Shown here: positions 20,882-33,551 of the stretch, piece after piece | Position numbering within the stretch: position 1 is the first letter of the stretch | How the letters are laid out: the number at the start of each line of letters is the position of its first letter | Source of the DNA: an uncultured cyanobacterium | GTDB lineage: Bacteria; Cyanobacteriota; Cyanobacteriia; Thermostichales; Thermostichaceae | DNA: 64,000 nt | Assembly (NCBI GenBank): GCA_937944885.1 | Contig: CALFBB010000010.1 | Span: 1 to 64,000 of the forward strand | Reading direction: 5' to 3' | Program-made: the position numbers and the translations under genes | The notes under the pieces: generated by a model | Told to the model about the DNA's origin: nothing | Seen by the model: only the letters and a program-made list of their open reading frames with translations | Database searches by the model: none

Positions 20882-21697
20882 TTGCAACCCAAAAAGAGGA
20901 TGGAGCGATTGCGGGGCTTCTGGGCAGCCCTAACTTTTTACACCACCTTGCCCTTGGGAAGGTCGGAAAACCTAGAATTTACGGGCATTGCTGCCTGGTT
21001 GCCGGCGGTGGGGTTGGTCATCGGCGGGATCCTCTGTCTAATGGGAAGGCTACTGCAGGCTTTTCCAGATCCGGTACGTGCTGCTTTGCTCTTGGCTGTG
21101 TGGGTGCTGCTGACGGGGGGCTTACATTTGGATGGGGTAGCCGATACTGCCGATGGCCTGGCCATCAATATCCACAAAGACGCCTGTCCTGAAAGCGATA
21201 TAGAAACAGGGGCAAAGGGATCCCGTCGTCGCCTGGAGGTAATGCAAGATAGCCACACAGGCGCCTATGGGGTGATGGCCCTGGTGCTGCTGCTGCTGCT
21301 GAAATTTGCTGCTCTCATCCCTTTGTCAAGTTGGCCGCTGTTGCTGTTGGTACCGGCTTGGGGTCGCTGGGGTCAGTTGCTGGCCATTGCCCTCTACCCC
21401 TATCTGCGCCAGCAGGGATCCGGGCGCTTCTTAAAAGAGTCCACCCCCTTTCCTGCGGCTCTCTGGCCGGGTACGGTTCTGCTTCTGAGCTTAACAGTTG
21501 GATTGGTCTGGACAGGGATCCTAGACGGGACATTTGCATGGCTCTGGACGATGGGGGTAGCGACAGGAGCAGCTGGGGTAGGCTATTGGATCCACCGTCA
21601 GCTGGGGGGGCACACAGGCGACACCTACGGGGCCACCTTGGAATGGTCGGAAGCAATAGCATTGTTGTGGGGATCCCTTTTTGGGTCTAGGTCATGA
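20882..21697 (+). CDS. cobS: Adenosylcobinamide-GDP ribazoletransferase (cobalamin synthase)
   Basis: FWAALTFYTTLPLG, GGLHLDGVADTADGL, RRLEVMQDSHTGAYGVMALVL. Confidence 0.95.
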   Translation: MQPKKRMERLRGFWAALTFYTTLPLGRSENLEFTGIAAWLPAVGLVIGGILCLMGRLLQAFPDPVRAALLLAVWVLLTGGLHLDGVADTADGLAINIHKDACPESDIETGAKGSRRRLEVMQDSHTGAYGVMALVLLLLLKFAALIPLSSWPLLLLVPAWGRWGQLLAIALYPYLRQQGSGRFLKESTPFPAALWPGTVLLLSLTVGLVWTGILDGTFAWLWTMGVATGAAGVGYWIHRQLGGHTGDTYGATLEWSEAIALLWGSLFGSRS

Positions 21698-21953
21698 CAG
21701 CCTTGTTCATTTCTCTTGCCAATGTCTGCTTCGCAAACCTCCTTTCAGATCACCCTGGCTTCACTGCTTATCAAGCAGGCGCACCAAAAAGCATCACCCT
21801 GAAGCAGAATGCCCCCATTTGGAAAAAGGAGCACTGGCAGGATGGCTCAAGCGAGTGGGTGAGCATTAGCGCCTGTGAGGGTGAGCATTGATCCTGGATC
21901 CCCTGCCCGGTTCAGCGATAAAAGTAATCACAAGTCATTAAGAAAGCAAGTCA

Positions 21954-23528
21954 TTAAGAAAGCTCCAAAAGCTGACGTTGCTGTTCCCCCAATTTTTGGG
22001 AAGGAAACCTGACATTGCCGGTTTTAATGCGGATCTGAGGTAGACATTCGGGGTAATGGGTTTGCATAAACTTCAGCATCTGTTCCCGCACATCACAGCG
22101 CAGATCCCACGCTTTCGGAGAATCCATCGCACTGAGCAGAACCCGCAACTCGACGGTTCGCTCCTTCAGTTCCGTGACCTGCAGACAGTAGACTCGCCCA
22201 TCCCAGAGGGGATGATTCCGCACAATCTCAGCAAACTTTTGCCGCAACACCTCCACCGGAATGGTGTAATCAACATCCATAAAGATGCTGCCGATGATGG
22301 AAGCCGAGGTGCGTGTCCAGTTTTGGAAAGGCCGTTCGATAAAATAGCTAATCGGCAGCACCAAGCGCCGCCAATCCCAGAGTTTGATCACCACATAGGT
22401 GAGAGTAATCTCTTCAACCCAACCCCATTCGTTTTCCACAATCACCACATCATCCAGCCGAATCGGTTGGGTAAAGGCAATTTGGATCCCGGCCAATAGG
22501 TTCCCCAGGGCTTTTTGCATGGCAAACCCGATGATGATCCCGGCTACACCGGCTGAGGCAATAAGCGCCTGTCCGAACTGCCGCACAGGAGGGAAAAACA
22601 ACAGTACAGCAGCAATAGTGAATAACCCCAACAAAAACAGACCAATGCGCTGAATCACATGTACCTAGGTATAGATGGCGCGTGCCCTCAGGTTGTCGGC
22701 AGCAGAAATATCGAACTTGCGCAAAATAATATCGTCCAAATTGAGGAAAAACTGGGCCGCCACCCAAGCTAGGCTAAGAATACTGACTACCCATGACAAA
22801 GCTGCAGTGGTCTCTTGAAAGGCAGCAGGCACAGGCACCAATTGAAAAAACACCAGCACCGCCAACAACGGCGTAACCACCTCCAGACAACGGGCCGTCG
22901 TCGGGATCCAAATTGCGCACAGAAAGGAGTCCTGTTTAGCCTTACGGGCTACTGCTTTGGCCCGATTCCGCACCTGCTCCAGCACCAGCAACGTAAACCA
23001 CACCCCACTTGCCACCGAAGACCCGACAATCAGGTAGTGCAGCAGCCTAAACATCTGCCGCCCTGAGATGCTGTGATGGTGCTGCAGATAACTGAGCAAA
23101 GGAGCAATCGCCAAGAAGCCCCCATAGATCCATATTTGCAAGCTGAGTGGACGAATCAGACTGGTTAACAAGGTGCGGGTGAGAAATGGCCGTACGCGGT
23201 GGCGCCGTTGCGGTTGCAGCTCACGACGAATAAAGCGGCGTACCATCACCACCAAGCCGGCGATCAGCGCTATCAATACCCCTGTGGCCACCAGACTCTT
23301 CACCCCTGAAGGGATCCCGTCCGGGTCAGCACCCACCAGCTGCACCAACCTTTGCACCCCCTGCAAACTGAGATGGGTTACAAAAGCAGCCACTTGACTG
23401 AGAAATTCCCCGGTAAAGCGGGAGGGGAGAGACTCGGAAGTTTCCTCAAGGGTGAGGATCCCATCCAAAAGCCTTTCGTCAGGAGTCGATATCATCCCCA
23501 TTGACCCTAGGAGGAAAAACTCCAACAT
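21954..23528 (-). pseudogene. MscS-family mechanosensitive channel gene interrupted by one in-frame amber codon
   Basis: ORFs 22665-23528 and 21954-22658 are in the same frame, separated only by TAG (22665-22667): ...ADNLRARAIYT*VHVIQRIGLFLLGLF...GVAGIIIGFAMQKALGNLLAGIQI. Confidence 0.85.
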
Positions 23529-23610
23529 TTGTAACAGAAGCCGTCCAAATCCGCCCCCACCTTAGCAAGGGATGCGCTCACATCCAAGCTGAGTCCAGGC
23601 TAGGGGTCCT

Positions 23611-24591
23611 CTATCCCAATAGGGCAGGATCGGTTTCCGACAAAAAGCTCAAAGCCACCGACAAAAATGCCTCTGCTGCTTCAATATGAGGAAAAGCTGC
23701 TCCTGGCAGGCGGTAAATCGGTACATCTGGGCGCAGGAGACGGTAGCGCTCCGTCTGTTCTGGGCTTGTGAGGCGGTTGCGTTCCCCCCACACCACGGCC
23801 ATGCGCTTAGAGACCACCTGAAAGTCTTCTTCTATGGCTAAATTCAGCTTGCCGGTGAGAAAAGAGCGGGGGGCAAATTGGGCACCTGCTTGGTGAGCAG
23901 CCTGATAATAATAATCCACCACCGCCGCATCGAGGGTGTAGCCGGGGGAGAATAAACTTTGTTCCGTAAATAGGCGCACATTCCAAGGGGCGGTAATGCC
24001 GTTGTAAAGAGCCAATCCCACTACTGGCAAGCTGAGTAATGCGTAGACAACCTGAGCCAAAGGGATCCCAATACTCTCAGGCACCAAACTGTTGTCTCCT
24101 AAAGGGGCAATCAGCAGCAGCTTTTGCCAGTGATGGGGTTGTAGCCGCGCTGAGCGCAGGACAAACCCGGCCGACAGAGAATTAGCAATAGCGTGGGTAG
24201 GTCGCCCGATCACCTGCCCAACAAAATCCTGAATCATCTGGGCATAGAGGTTACCGGTGTATTCCAAATCGGGACGCTCGGAGTTCCCCCAACCCAACAA
24301 ATCCAGAGCATAAACCTGATAGTGCTGGCCCAGTTCTGCCATAATGGCACGAAACTCGTAGCTAGAGGATCCTGCTCCAATGCCGTGAAGCAGCAGCAGC
24401 GGCTCACCGGATCCGATAACCTTGTAAAACAGGCGATGGCCCCGCCAAAAGTAGACCTTCTCCTCTCCGGGCAGCACGCTGGCTAGAGGTTGAGTTTGGG
24501 CCGAGATCCAGGCATTGAGAATGGCCAAGGCACCCACGCCCACAGCAGTGGCCCAGAGGCCGGTTCTTAGAACTTGGCTCAGCTCTTTCAT
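23611..24591 (-). CDS. Alpha/beta hydrolase
   Basis: LLLLHGIGAGSSSYEFRAIM, VYALDLLGWGNSERP, ANSLSAGFVLR. Confidence 0.93.
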   Translation of the reverse strand: MKELSQVLRTGLWATAVGVGALAILNAWISAQTQPLASVLPGEEKVYFWRGHRLFYKVIGSGEPLLLLHGIGAGSSSYEFRAIMAELGQHYQVYALDLLGWGNSERPDLEYTGNLYAQMIQDFVGQVIGRPTHAIANSLSAGFVLRSARLQPHHWQKLLLIAPLGDNSLVPESIGIPLAQVVYALLSLPVVGLALYNGITAPWNVRLFTEQSLFSPGYTLDAAVVDYYYQAAHQAGAQFAPRSFLTGKLNLAIEEDFQVVSKRMAVVWGERNRLTSPEQTERYRLLRPDVPIYRLPGAAFPHIEAAEAFLSVALSFLSETDPALLG

Positions 24592-24634
24592 AGGAGACAG
24601 CCCTAGACAGAGAATCTAGGCAAAGATGGCGAAC

Positions 24635-24859
24635 TCACTTTTTCTTGAGGCGGTAAGTAATACGGCCTTTGTTCAGGTCGTAGGGGCTGAGCTCCACCTT
24701 AACCCGATCCCCAGGCAGAATCTTGATGTAGTTGCGGCGAATTTTCCCAGAGATGTGGGCAAGCACATTAAACCCGTTGTCCAAATCCACCCGGAACATC
24801 GCATTGGGGAGGGATTCTGTGACCACTCCTTCCATTTCAATCGCATCTTCTTTAGACAA
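24635..24859 (-). CDS. infA: Translation initiation factor IF-1
   Basis: [74 protein letters not shown]. Confidence 0.98.
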   Translation of the reverse strand: MSKEDAIEMEGVVTESLPNAMFRVDLDNGFNVLAHISGKIRRNYIKILPGDRVKVELSPYDLNKGRITYRLKKK

Positions 24860-24975
24860 TGAACCCTCCTAAAAACAACACAAACAACATAGCGGTGGCT
24901 TTCAGCCACAGCAGCCCTGTGAGGATACTTGTAAGGATCCTCAACATCTCCATCCTAGCTTCTACCGGAGATTGC

Positions 24976-25749
24976 TTAGGATTGGAAAGGGGTGCGGTCG
25001 GTTAAGATTTCCGCCCCAGACTCGGTGATCAAAACCGTATGCTCAAACTGGGCCGACCAAGAGCCATCTACGGTCACCACAGTCCATTGATCCGCTAGCA
25101 CCCGGGTTGCTTCCCCACCCACATTGACCATCGGTTCAATCGCTACTGTCATGCCGGCGCGCAGTTTCGGGTTGGGCAGATCAGGGGTGCGGTAATTGGG
25201 AAATTGCGGCTCTTCGTGCAGGTTACGCCCCACACCGTGGCCGACATATTGCTTCACCACCGAGTAGCCCCGCCCTTCAATGTAATCTTGAATGGCCCCT
25301 GAAACATCCTGCAGCAAAACACCATGACGGACATGGTTAATACCTGTTTGCAGCGCCTGGGCAGCAGTATCGATTAAATCTTGGGCAGACTCACTCAAAG
25401 GCTCTAGCCCAATGGTGATACAGGAGTCGGCATGCCACCCCTCAAAAATGGCACCAAAATCCACCTTCACCACATCTCCTGCTTGGATCAACTTGCGCCG
25501 ACTCGGGATCCCGTGTACCACTTCGTGATTGACACTGACACAAACACAAGCCGGAAACCCGTAGTACCCCTTGAAGCTGGGTAAAGCATTCAGCTGAGCC
25601 ACCCGCTTTTCCGCATAAGCATCGATATCAGCCGTTGTCCATCCCGGCTCTAGACGCTCCGCGATCTCCTGCAACACCTGAGCCACTACACGACCCGCCT
25701 GGCGCATCTTCTCCACTTCCCGCCGCGACTTAATCTCAATCAGTTGCAT
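24976..25749 (-). CDS. map: Methionine aminopeptidase type I
   Basis: IEIKSRREVEKMRQAGRVVA, CVSVNHEVVHGIPS, GHGVGRNLHEEPQ; the ORF could extend to 25806. Confidence 0.96.
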   Translation of the reverse strand: MQLIEIKSRREVEKMRQAGRVVAQVLQEIAERLEPGWTTADIDAYAEKRVAQLNALPSFKGYYGFPACVCVSVNHEVVHGIPSRRKLIQAGDVVKVDFGAIFEGWHADSCITIGLEPLSESAQDLIDTAAQALQTGINHVRHGVLLQDVSGAIQDYIEGRGYSVVKQYVGHGVGRNLHEEPQFPNYRTPDLPNPKLRAGMTVAIEPMVNVGGEATRVLADQWTVVTVDGSWSAQFEHTVLITESGAEILTDRTPFQS

Positions 25750-25802
25750 ACCCCGCCGCCGGGATCCCACTTGGGAGGGATTTCCAACTCCTGCTCTGAT
25801 CA

Positions 25803-26402
25803 TCACGCTTTCCCCCCTGACCTGTGTGTCTCTGAGAGGCCTTGCAACAGTGCCTGAAGATGCTCCTGCACCGATTCCACAGGTTGATCGCCGTTTACCC
25901 GGTGCAAGCGGCCCTTCTGTTTATAAAAATCAATCAAAGGAGCGGTTTGCTGCCGATACACCTCTAGGCGCTTCAGAATCACCGCTTCATCCACATCGTC
26001 GCTGCGCCCCTGTTCCTGTCCACGCGCCCGCAGCCGCGCCAACAAGACATGATCCGGCACATCCAGATTGAGGACATGATCGTAGTCTTGACCCAGCTCT
26101 TTGAGCAGATCCTCTAGAGCTTCTGCTTGTAGCAAAGTGCGGGGAAAACCGTCTAGGATCCAGCCCTGCTCAGGAGACTTTTCCAACTGCCCCCTCACCA
26201 TTCCCACTAGCACCGCATCCGGCACCAGCTCTCCTGCATCCATATACACTTTGGCTTGGGAGCCAAGAGGGGTTTGAGCTTTCACTTCCGCCCGCAACAG
26301 ATCTCCTGTAGAAATCTTAGGCATGTGGTAAATGGCCGCCAACCGCTCCGCCTGAGTCCCCTTACCTGCCCCCGGTGGGCCCAAAAAAATTAACCGTGGC
26401 AC
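25803..26402 (-). CDS. adk: Adenylate kinase
   Basis: [42 protein letters not shown]. Confidence 0.97.
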   Translation of the reverse strand: MPRLIFLGPPGAGKGTQAERLAAIYHMPKISTGDLLRAEVKAQTPLGSQAKVYMDAGELVPDAVLVGMVRGQLEKSPEQGWILDGFPRTLLQAEALEDLLKELGQDYDHVLNLDVPDHVLLARLRARGQEQGRSDDVDEAVILKRLEVYRQQTAPLIDFYKQKGRLHRVNGDQPVESVQEHLQALLQGLSETHRSGGKA

Positions 26403-27700
26403 TACTGCTTCACCATCCCTTCGTAGCGTTGCGAGATCACATAGGTCTGGATCTGTTTGGAGGTTTCAATGGCTACCCCCACCAAAATTAACAGCGAAGT
26501 AGCTCCCAAGCCTTGAAAGGTAGTGATGCCAGTGGCCCGCTCTACAGCAGTGGGGATAACAGCTACAGCACACAGGAAAATTGCACCCAACAGAGTCAGT
26601 CGGTTCAGGATCCCTTCGATGTACTCTGCCGTCGCCTTACCAGGCCGTACCCCCGGAATGCTGGCCCCCATTTTTTTCAGGTTTTGGGAAAGATCGACAG
26701 GGTTAATAATCAAAGAAGCGTAGAAATAACTGAAGAAGAGAATCAGGACAAAATAGAAGGGGATGTAAAACCAAGAGGTGGGTGCTAGGAAGTTGGCCAC
26801 CTGCACCAAAGTCAGGTTCTGGGTGTACTGGGCCAAGGCCAGCGGTAAAGACATCACTGAGTAGGCAAAGATGATCGGCATCACGCCCCCCTGGTTCAGA
26901 CGCAGCGGCAGGTAGCTTTTCTGCTCACGGAACAGCTTGTTGCCCACCTGACGTTTGGCGTAGACAATTGGGATCTTGCGGCTCCCCTCCTGGACAAACA
27001 CAATGCCGACAATGGTCGCCAGGAAAATAGCCGTTAGGAGCAGAATGCCGCCAATGCTGCTGCTGTCAGCACGGGCCAAACTAATGGTTTGACCCAGGGC
27101 ACGAGGCAAGGTGGCAACAATGTTCACAAAAATCAATAGCGAAGGGCCGCTGCCTACACCTCTTTCGGTAATCATTTCCCCCAGCCAGACCACAAACATG
27201 GATCCGGCTGCCAAGGCTAGGGTGGTGGAGGCCATAAAGGCCAGCTCATTGCTGGTAGTAGCAAATTCTCGCACCCAGAAAGAGATGCCAATGCCTTGAA
27301 TGATCGCCCAGCCTAAGGTGACGTAGCGGGTGTACTGAGAAATTTGTCGCCGCCCCTGTTCCCCCTCGTTTTTCTGCAGATTCTCTAAAGCTGGAATGGC
27401 TGAGGTTAGCAACTGCATAATGATCGAGGCATTAATGAAGGGCAGGATCCCAAGGGCAAAGATTCCCAAGGCCGAAATCCCCCCTCCGGAGAACACGTCC
27501 AACAACCCAAAAACGGGGCTATTGGCGGCTTCTGCTGCAAATCGGGCTCGGTCAATGCTGGGGATGGGGATATAAATACCGAGTCGTACCAGCAGTAACA
27601 AACCCAGCGTCAAAAACAGACGACCCCGCAAACCAGACGCTTGAGCCATCTGCATAAAAGTCTCTTGGGCAGAGGGAGTGGAACCTCGTGTGTCAACCAT
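26402..27700 (-). CDS. secY: Preprotein translocase subunit SecY
   Basis: [62 protein letters not shown]. Confidence 0.98.
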   Translation of the reverse strand: MVDTRGSTPSAQETFMQMAQASGLRGRLFLTLGLLLLVRLGIYIPIPSIDRARFAAEAANSPVFGLLDVFSGGGISALGIFALGILPFINASIIMQLLTSAIPALENLQKNEGEQGRRQISQYTRYVTLGWAIIQGIGISFWVREFATTSNELAFMASTTLALAAGSMFVVWLGEMITERGVGSGPSLLIFVNIVATLPRALGQTISLARADSSSIGGILLLTAIFLATIVGIVFVQEGSRKIPIVYAKRQVGNKLFREQKSYLPLRLNQGGVMPIIFAYSVMSLPLALAQYTQNLTLVQVANFLAPTSWFYIPFYFVLILFFSYFYASLIINPVDLSQNLKKMGASIPGVRPGKATAEYIEGILNRLTLLGAIFLCAVAVIPTAVERATGITTFQGLGATSLLILVGVAIETSKQIQTYVISQRYEGMVKQ

Positions 27701-27802
27701 GGAAAGGAAAACCTCGCAGCAGCGGAAAAGCAGGGTGGACTATTTACCACTCTACGCCTAGGGTAGGTCAGTCGGCAAAAACCAGCAGTCTAGAGTGGAA
27801 GA

Positions 27803-28264
27803 TCAGCGGGTATTGAGAATCTGGACTTGACCGCCTGCCGCCTCAATTTTGGCTTGGGCAGAAGGGGTAATGGCTGCGGCAGTGACCATCAGAGGAACGT
27901 TTACCTCTCCGTGACCGAGAATTTTCAAGGGGCCATCGTTGGTGGTGACAATCCCCAGCTCCATCAGGCTTGCCAAATTGACTTGGGTGCCGGCAGGTAG
28001 CGCCGATAGAGAACGCAAGTTAATCAGGGTATAGACCGGGCGCCGTGTGTAACAGGGAAAATGCTTTAGCTTGGGAACGCGGCGGTAGAGGGGAGTTTGC
28101 CCCCCCTCAAAGCCAGGACGAGTACTCCCCCCCTTGCGGGCTTTTTGTCCACGCATGCCTTTCCCACAAGAGGCACCCTGCCCTGCAGAAACACCGCGAC
28201 CCAACCGCCGCCGCCGCCGTGTGGATCCCTCTTGGGGTTGAATGTCTTCCAGTCGCATGGTCAC
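27803..28264 (-). CDS. rplO: Ribosomal protein L15
   Basis: [40 protein letters not shown]. Confidence 0.97.
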   Translation of the reverse strand: MTMRLEDIQPQEGSTRRRRRLGRGVSAGQGASCGKGMRGQKARKGGSTRPGFEGGQTPLYRRVPKLKHFPCYTRRPVYTLINLRSLSALPAGTQVNLASLMELGIVTTNDGPLKILGHGEVNVPLMVTAAAITPSAQAKIEAAGGQVQILNTR

Positions 28265-28327
28265 CTCTACTTCACAGATTCACTTTTTCAAGGATTCGGG
28301 ATGGCTGACTTGCCTTGAGCTGACTTG

Positions 28328-28864
28328 TTACTTACTAAACAGGCGGCGTATGTCAATACCTCGATCTTGGGCCACTTGCTCAAAAGTTCGCATCCGCCGC
28401 AGTGCATCGACAGTAGCACGAGCATTGTTGAGGGGGTTGCTAGAGCCCAGTTGCTTAGCCAAGCTGTTGCGCACGCCCGCCAGCTCTAGAACAGTGCGTA
28501 CTGCCCCCCCTGCAATCACCCCAGTGCCGGGGGCAGCTGGCATAACCAGTACAGCTGCACCACCACCCACCCCACGCATAGGATGGGGGACAGACAAACC
28601 GTTGGTGAGGGGCACATCGATCAAGTGTTTCTTGCCATCCACAACCCCTTTGCGCACCGCCCCGATTACATCGTTGGCTTTGCCTACACCAACTCCAACT
28701 TGGCCGCGCTCGTTGCCTACCACTACAACGGCCCGGAAGCTTAGCTTTTTGCCGCCCTTGACCACTTTGGTGACGCGGCGGATCTGGATCACCCGCTCTT
28801 GCCACTCGCTGGGTTGCTCTTCGCGGCTTTTTTTGGTTCTACGACGCTCTCTCTGCTCAGCCAT
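28328..28864 (-). CDS. rpsE: Ribosomal protein S5
   Basis: [44 protein letters not shown]. Confidence 0.97.
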   Translation of the reverse strand: MAEQRERRRTKKSREEQPSEWQERVIQIRRVTKVVKGGKKLSFRAVVVVGNERGQVGVGVGKANDVIGAVRKGVVDGKKHLIDVPLTNGLSVPHPMRGVGGGAAVLVMPAAPGTGVIAGGAVRTVLELAGVRNSLAKQLGSSNPLNNARATVDALRRMRTFEQVAQDRGIDIRRLFSK

Positions 28865-28992
28865 GTGTGATTTCCTCTGTAACAGTTGGGATCCCTTGCC
28901 CGCATGGGTCATGTTCGATAGGTGATTTGTTGGGCTACCTGTCGGCTTCTCGAGGATCCTAAAAGCAAGGATCCCGTTTCTGAAGCCAAACC

Positions 28993-29361
28993 TTAAAACT
29001 GTAAGCCTGCCTCCCGCGCTGCCTCAGCTAAGGCCCGGATGCGCCCATGGTAAAGCTTACCTCCCCGGTCAAAGACCACCTGAGAGATGCCCGCCCGCAA
29101 GGCCCGCTCGGCAACAGAACGACCGACTAGGGTAGCAGCCTCTTGTGTGGCGGCTCCGATTTCTCCCAACTCCTGCCGTAGCTGGGTGTCTAGGGTGGAA
29201 GCTGAGACCAAAGTATGCTGGGCTACATCGTCGATGACTTGAGCATAGATGTGTTGATGGGAACGAAACACAGCCAGACGGGGTCGCTCGGGGGTGCCAG
29301 AGACCTTGCGGCGAATGCGTCGGTGGCGGCGTTGAGTGGTGGTTTTGCGGTTGGTTTTCAT
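28993..29361 (-). CDS. rplR: Ribosomal protein L18
   Basis: [35 protein letters not shown]. Confidence 0.97.
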   Translation of the reverse strand: MKTNRKTTTQRRHRRIRRKVSGTPERPRLAVFRSHQHIYAQVIDDVAQHTLVSASTLDTQLRQELGEIGAATQEAATLVGRSVAERALRAGISQVVFDRGGKLYHGRIRALAEAAREAGLQF

Positions 29362-29363
29362 GG

Positions 29364-29909
29364 CTATTTCTTCGCTTTTCCAGATTTACCTGCCTTGCGG
29401 CGAACTTGCTCCCCTTGATAACGGATCCCTTTCCCCTTGTAGGGTTCAGGTGGGCGAGTGGCCCGGATGCGAGCAGCGGTGTTGCCTACCAACTCTTTGT
29501 CGATGCCGGAAACCACAACAGTGGTGTTGCCTTCAACAGCAATTTGGATCCCTGGAGGAAAGGGAATCTCCACCGGGTTGCTGTAGCCAACGTTCAAAAT
29601 TAACTTGGTACCCTGGATGGCGGCCCGGTAGCCCACACCCACCAGTTCCAACCTACGCTCAAACCCCTTGGATACCCCATCCACCATATTGGCAACCAAA
29701 GTACGGCAGAGGCCATGCAGCTGACGGGCTGGACGAGACTCATTGACTCGACTGACGGTGAGCATCTGCGCCTGCTGATTGATCGAAATGAGGGGAGGCA
29801 AACTGCGAGACAATTGCCCTTTCGGGCCTTTTACCGAGATTTGCTGACCCTCGATCTGAACCTCCACCTTGGCAGGAAGGGTAATGGGGCGTCTACCGAT
29901 ACGAGACAT
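29364..29909 (-). CDS. rplF: Ribosomal protein L6
   Basis: [35 protein letters not shown]...[20 protein letters not shown]. Confidence 0.97.
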   Translation of the reverse strand: MSRIGRRPITLPAKVEVQIEGQQISVKGPKGQLSRSLPPLISINQQAQMLTVSRVNESRPARQLHGLCRTLVANMVDGVSKGFERRLELVGVGYRAAIQGTKLILNVGYSNPVEIPFPPGIQIAVEGNTTVVVSGIDKELVGNTAARIRATRPPEPYKGKGIRYQGEQVRRKAGKSGKAKK

Positions 29910-29935
29910 GGGAATACTCCTGACAAGACAGTTAC

Positions 29936-30340
29936 TCAATACACAAAGCAGAGCACTTCGCCGCCAATGCCGTTCTTACGGGCTTCCCGGTCGGTCATGA
30001 TGCCGCTGGAGGTGGAAATGATGGCAATGCCGATGCCCCCCAACACCCGGGGCAGCTCCTTGTGGCTGCGATACACCCGTAAGCCCGGTCGGCTCACCCG
30101 CTTCAGGCCGTTGATGATCGGCTTACGACCTTTGCCTTTGTACTTCAACCGCAGTATCAATTGAGCCCGGATCCCTTCTCCCTCTTCTTTCCATTCGCTC
30201 ACAAAGCCCTCCTCATACAGGACGCGAGCAATGTTGCGGGTCATGCGAGTCGCAGGGATCGCCACCGACTCGTGCCGAGCCATGGTGGCGTTGCGAATGC
30301 GGGTGAGCATATCGGCGATCGTGTCGTTGGTGTGGGCCAT
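29936..30340 (-). CDS. rpsH: Ribosomal protein S8
   Basis: [29 protein letters not shown]...[35 protein letters not shown]. Confidence 0.97.
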   Translation of the reverse strand: MAHTNDTIADMLTRIRNATMARHESVAIPATRMTRNIARVLYEEGFVSEWKEEGEGIRAQLILRLKYKGKGRKPIINGLKRVSRPGLRVYRSHKELPRVLGGIGIAIISTSSGIMTDREARKNGIGGEVLCFVY

Positions 30341-30404
30341 GGGTAGGTCGGTGCTCCTTGGGGGATCGATCAGTGAAACGAGCGTAGACAGTTAAGTACT
30401 GAGG

Positions 30405-30947
30405 CTAAGAGGTAAAGGGCATGCCGAACTCCCTGAGCAGAGCGCGCCCTTCCTCATCGGTTTTGGCGGTGGTGACAATCGAAATGTCCATACCCCGTAT
30501 CTGGTCAATAGAGTCATAGCTGATCTCAGGGAAAATGAGCTGCTCTCGAATGCCCAGGGTATAGTTGCCGCGTCCATCAAAAGCTTTAGGGCTAACGCCG
30601 CGAAAATCTCGGATGCGCGGTAAGGCAATGTTGATCAAACGGTCTAGAAAAGCGTACATGCGTTCCCGTCGCAGGGTCACCATCAACCCCACCGGCATCC
30701 CCTTGCGGATTTTGAAGCTGGCGATTGCTTTTTTAGCCCGAGTAATCACCGGACGCTGACCCGTGATGGCACTGAGCTCAGCGATGGAGGATTCTAGGGC
30801 TTTGGCATTTTGGGAAGCATCCCCTAGGCCACGGTTGACCACGATTTTCTCAAGACGCGGTACCTGGTGGATGTTGGTGTAGCCCAGATCCTTTTGCAAC
30901 TTGGGGAGAATGACTTTGGTGTAGTGGGTTTGAAGACGTTGGGGCAT
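30405..30947 (-). CDS. rplE: Ribosomal protein L5
   Basis: [50 protein letters not shown]. Confidence 0.97.
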   Translation of the reverse strand: MPQRLQTHYTKVILPKLQKDLGYTNIHQVPRLEKIVVNRGLGDASQNAKALESSIAELSAITGQRPVITRAKKAIASFKIRKGMPVGLMVTLRRERMYAFLDRLINIALPRIRDFRGVSPKAFDGRGNYTLGIREQLIFPEISYDSIDQIRGMDISIVTTAKTDEEGRALLREFGMPFTS

Positions 30948-31011
30948 GGGGGTTTCTCCTTACGGCTCTGGGCTGGGTCAGAGCCAAACCAATAGAGGAC
31001 AGCAATTCTGA

Positions 31012-31410
31012 CTAGTCGAGGATCTCGCCCGTTTTCTTGAGAACACGGACTTTGCGACCGTCAGCGGTGATCTGATAACCAATCCGGCTGGCGACCTCCT
31101 GCTTTTTGGAGTAGGCCATCACTTTGCAAACAGGTATGGGGGCTTCTTTGGTTTCAATGGTGCCGCTTTCCCCTTCCCGTTGGGGCTTACGGTGGTAAGT
31201 AACAATGTTTACACCTTCTACCAAAACCATGTTGCGTTCAGGAAAGGCACGCAGCACCTCGCCAATTTTGCCTTTGTCCTCTCCGGAGATTACCTGAACG
31301 GTATCTCCCTGCTTGATACGCATCTTGTACCGCAGGCCATTGCGGTGCTTACGAATGCCGGAACGCTCGGTCAGGCGACGAATTTGACTGGGTTTGAGAG
31401 GACGAGCCAT
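31012..31410 (-). CDS. rplX: Ribosomal protein L24 (start uncertain; M at [11 protein letters not shown] is an alternative)
   Basis: [46 protein letters not shown]. Confidence 0.95.
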   Translation of the reverse strand: MARPLKPSQIRRLTERSGIRKHRNGLRYKMRIKQGDTVQVISGEDKGKIGEVLRAFPERNMVLVEGVNIVTYHRKPQREGESGTIETKEAPIPVCKVMAYSKKQEVASRIGYQITADGRKVRVLKKTGEILD

Positions 31411-31778
31411 TACAGTACCTCCGGAGCTAGCGAGATAATCTTGGTGTAATTTTTCTCGCGCAGTTCACGAGCCACCGGGCCAAAGACTCTTGTGCCCCGT
31501 GGGTTGCCTTCGTTGTTGATAATCACGGCAGCGTTGTCATCAAATCGAATACTCATGCCATCAGGGCGACGTACGGTGTCGACAGTACGAATGACAACGG
31601 CTTTGACGACATCAGATTTCTTGACAGGCATGTTGGGCAGAGCATCTTTGACAACGCCGATGATCACATCCCCTAAGCTGGCGTAGCGGCGGCCACTGCT
31701 GCCCAAGACTCGGATGCACATCATTTTGCGCGCACCGGTGTTATCGGCCACTGTCAACATGGTTTGCTGCTGAATCAT
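31410..31778 (-). CDS. rplN: Ribosomal protein L14
   Basis: [26 protein letters not shown]...[25 protein letters not shown]. Confidence 0.97.
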   Translation of the reverse strand: MIQQQTMLTVADNTGARKMMCIRVLGSSGRRYASLGDVIIGVVKDALPNMPVKKSDVVKAVVIRTVDTVRRPDGMSIRFDDNAAVIINNEGNPRGTRVFGPVARELREKNYTKIISLAPEVL

Positions 31779-32026
31779 AGTTTCTTCACCTCCCTTAGGA
31801 TTTCGGCCACTTGCCAACGCTTGGTGCGACTGAGGGGACGAGTTTCAGTAATTCGCACCAAGTCCCCTTCTTGACAGCGGTTTTCCTCGTCGTGAGCCTT
31901 GAAGCGCTTGGTCTTGACGACGATCTTGCCGTACTTTCTGTGGGCAACTCGATCTTCAACCGCTACGACCACTGTCTTCTGCATCTTGTTGCTGACAACG
32001 ATGCCAACCTTTTCCCGAACAGCCAT
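31775..32026 (-). CDS. rpsQ: Ribosomal protein S17
   Basis: [51 protein letters not shown]. Confidence 0.97.
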   Translation of the reverse strand: MAVREKVGIVVSNKMQKTVVVAVEDRVAHRKYGKIVVKTKRFKAHDEENRCQEGDLVRITETRPLSRTKRWQVAEILREVKKL

Positions 32027-32247
32027 TACTTTTTCTCCTCTCGACGTTCGCCCCGCTTGCGTTCCCCTTCAACGGTTAACAACTGGGCCAATTTGTGCTT
32101 GCGCAGCCGAATCAGGTGCGGTTGATTTAACTGCCGTGTCGCTTGCTGCAGGCGCAGCTCAAACAACTCTTTTTTGACGGCGTAGATCTCGTTGCTGAGT
32201 TCCTCGTCTGATAAAGCACGGGCATCGGCAATTTTTGGCATGGGCAT
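32026..32247 (-). CDS. rpmC: Ribosomal protein L29
   Basis: [48 protein letters not shown]. Confidence 0.95.
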   Translation of the reverse strand: MPMPKIADARALSDEELSNEIYAVKKELFELRLQQATRQLNQPHLIRLRKHKLAQLLTVEGERKRGERREEKK

Positions 32248-32250
32248 GGC

Positions 32251-32724
32251 TTATTCTCCTGGGACGCTGGTGGCAAGTTCTACTGCCTCACCCTTAGGGG
32301 GCGCTTCCTCTGCAAAGTCAGCTTTGGTAACAAACTTAACTTTGATCGGCAGCTTCTGGGCGGCAAGGCGCATCGCTTCTCGGGCAACTGACTCCGGCAC
32401 TCCTCCCATTTCAAAGAGGATGCGGCCTGGCTTGACCACAGAGACCCAAAATTCGGGGTTGCCCTTACCGGATCCCATCCGTGTCTCGGCAGCACGCTGG
32501 GTAACGGGCTTGTCAGGGAAGATACGGATCCAAATCTGGCCACCCCGGCGCACGTAACGGGTCATGGCACGGCGACTGGCCTCAATCTGCCGAGCCGTAA
32601 TCCAAGAAGGCTCAGTAGCAACCAAGGCATATTCCCCGAAGTTGATGCGATTGCCTCGGGTGGCCTTACCTTTCATGCGCCCGCGCTGCTGCTTGCGGTA
32701 TTTGGTACGTTTGGGGCTTAACAT
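32251..32724 (-). CDS. rplP: Ribosomal protein L16
   Basis: [62 protein letters not shown]. Confidence 0.97.
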   Translation of the reverse strand: MLSPKRTKYRKQQRGRMKGKATRGNRINFGEYALVATEPSWITARQIEASRRAMTRYVRRGGQIWIRIFPDKPVTQRAAETRMGSGKGNPEFWVSVVKPGRILFEMGGVPESVAREAMRLAAQKLPIKVKFVTKADFAEEAPPKGEAVELATSVPGE

Positions 32725-32768
32725 GAGCGTTCCTCAACTGTGAAGCAATGGGGATCCCTGGCCAGGTC

Positions 32769-33515
32769 TCAAGCCTCTGCTGCCGAGCGATCTTCGAAGG
32801 TCGGCCGCCGCCGTTGTTGCCGACGTTTGGGCTGCTGTAGAGGTGGTTTCTGTTCGGGGCGCTCCTGTCCGGGTAAAACTTCTCCTTTGAAGACCCAAAC
32901 CTTGACCCCGATGATGCCAAAGGTGGTACGAGCAACGCGCTCGGCATAGTCAATATCCGCCCGCAGGGTATGCAGGGGGATCCGTCCTTCCCGAGTCCAT
33001 TCGGTACGGGCAATCTCTGCCCCGTTCAATCGACCAGCAATTTGGATCTTGATCCCCTGCACGCCTGCCCGCTGTGCCCGCTGAATCACCTGACGCACAA
33101 TACGGCGAAAGGCAATCCGCCGTTCCAGCTGCTGGGCGATGTTTTCTGCGAGTAGGGCTGCTTCTGCATCGGCGCGGGTTACCTCCACCACATTAATGCG
33201 AATGGTTCGCTCACTCCCACCCCGGAGACCGAGTTCTTTTTGCAAGCCCTGACGCAAGGCTTCTAGGCCGGATCCACCTCGACCAACCACCACCCCGGGG
33301 CGAGAGGCTCGGACTTCCAGATCAATCTGATCAGCTTTGCGCTCAATTTGGATGTCTGCCAAGCCGGCACCGCTGAGTTGCTTGGTTAAATAGGTACGAA
33401 TGTGCTCGTCCTCCTGTAACAAAGCCGGATAACGAGCCGGATCGGCAAACCAGCGGCTGCGATGTTCTTTAATGACGCCGAGGCGGAAACCGTTGGGGTG
33501 GATCTTTTGTCCCAT
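32769..33515 (-). CDS. rpsC: Ribosomal protein S3
   Basis: [43 protein letters not shown]. Confidence 0.97.
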   Translation of the reverse strand: MGQKIHPNGFRLGVIKEHRSRWFADPARYPALLQEDEHIRTYLTKQLSGAGLADIQIERKADQIDLEVRASRPGVVVGRGGSGLEALRQGLQKELGLRGGSERTIRINVVEVTRADAEAALLAENIAQQLERRIAFRRIVRQVIQRAQRAGVQGIKIQIAGRLNGAEIARTEWTREGRIPLHTLRADIDYAERVARTTFGIIGVKVWVFKGEVLPGQERPEQKPPLQQPKRRQQRRRPTFEDRSAAEA

Positions 33516-33551
33516 GGTGGTGTTGGTGTAAAGGGCTAGAGATAGACAAGT

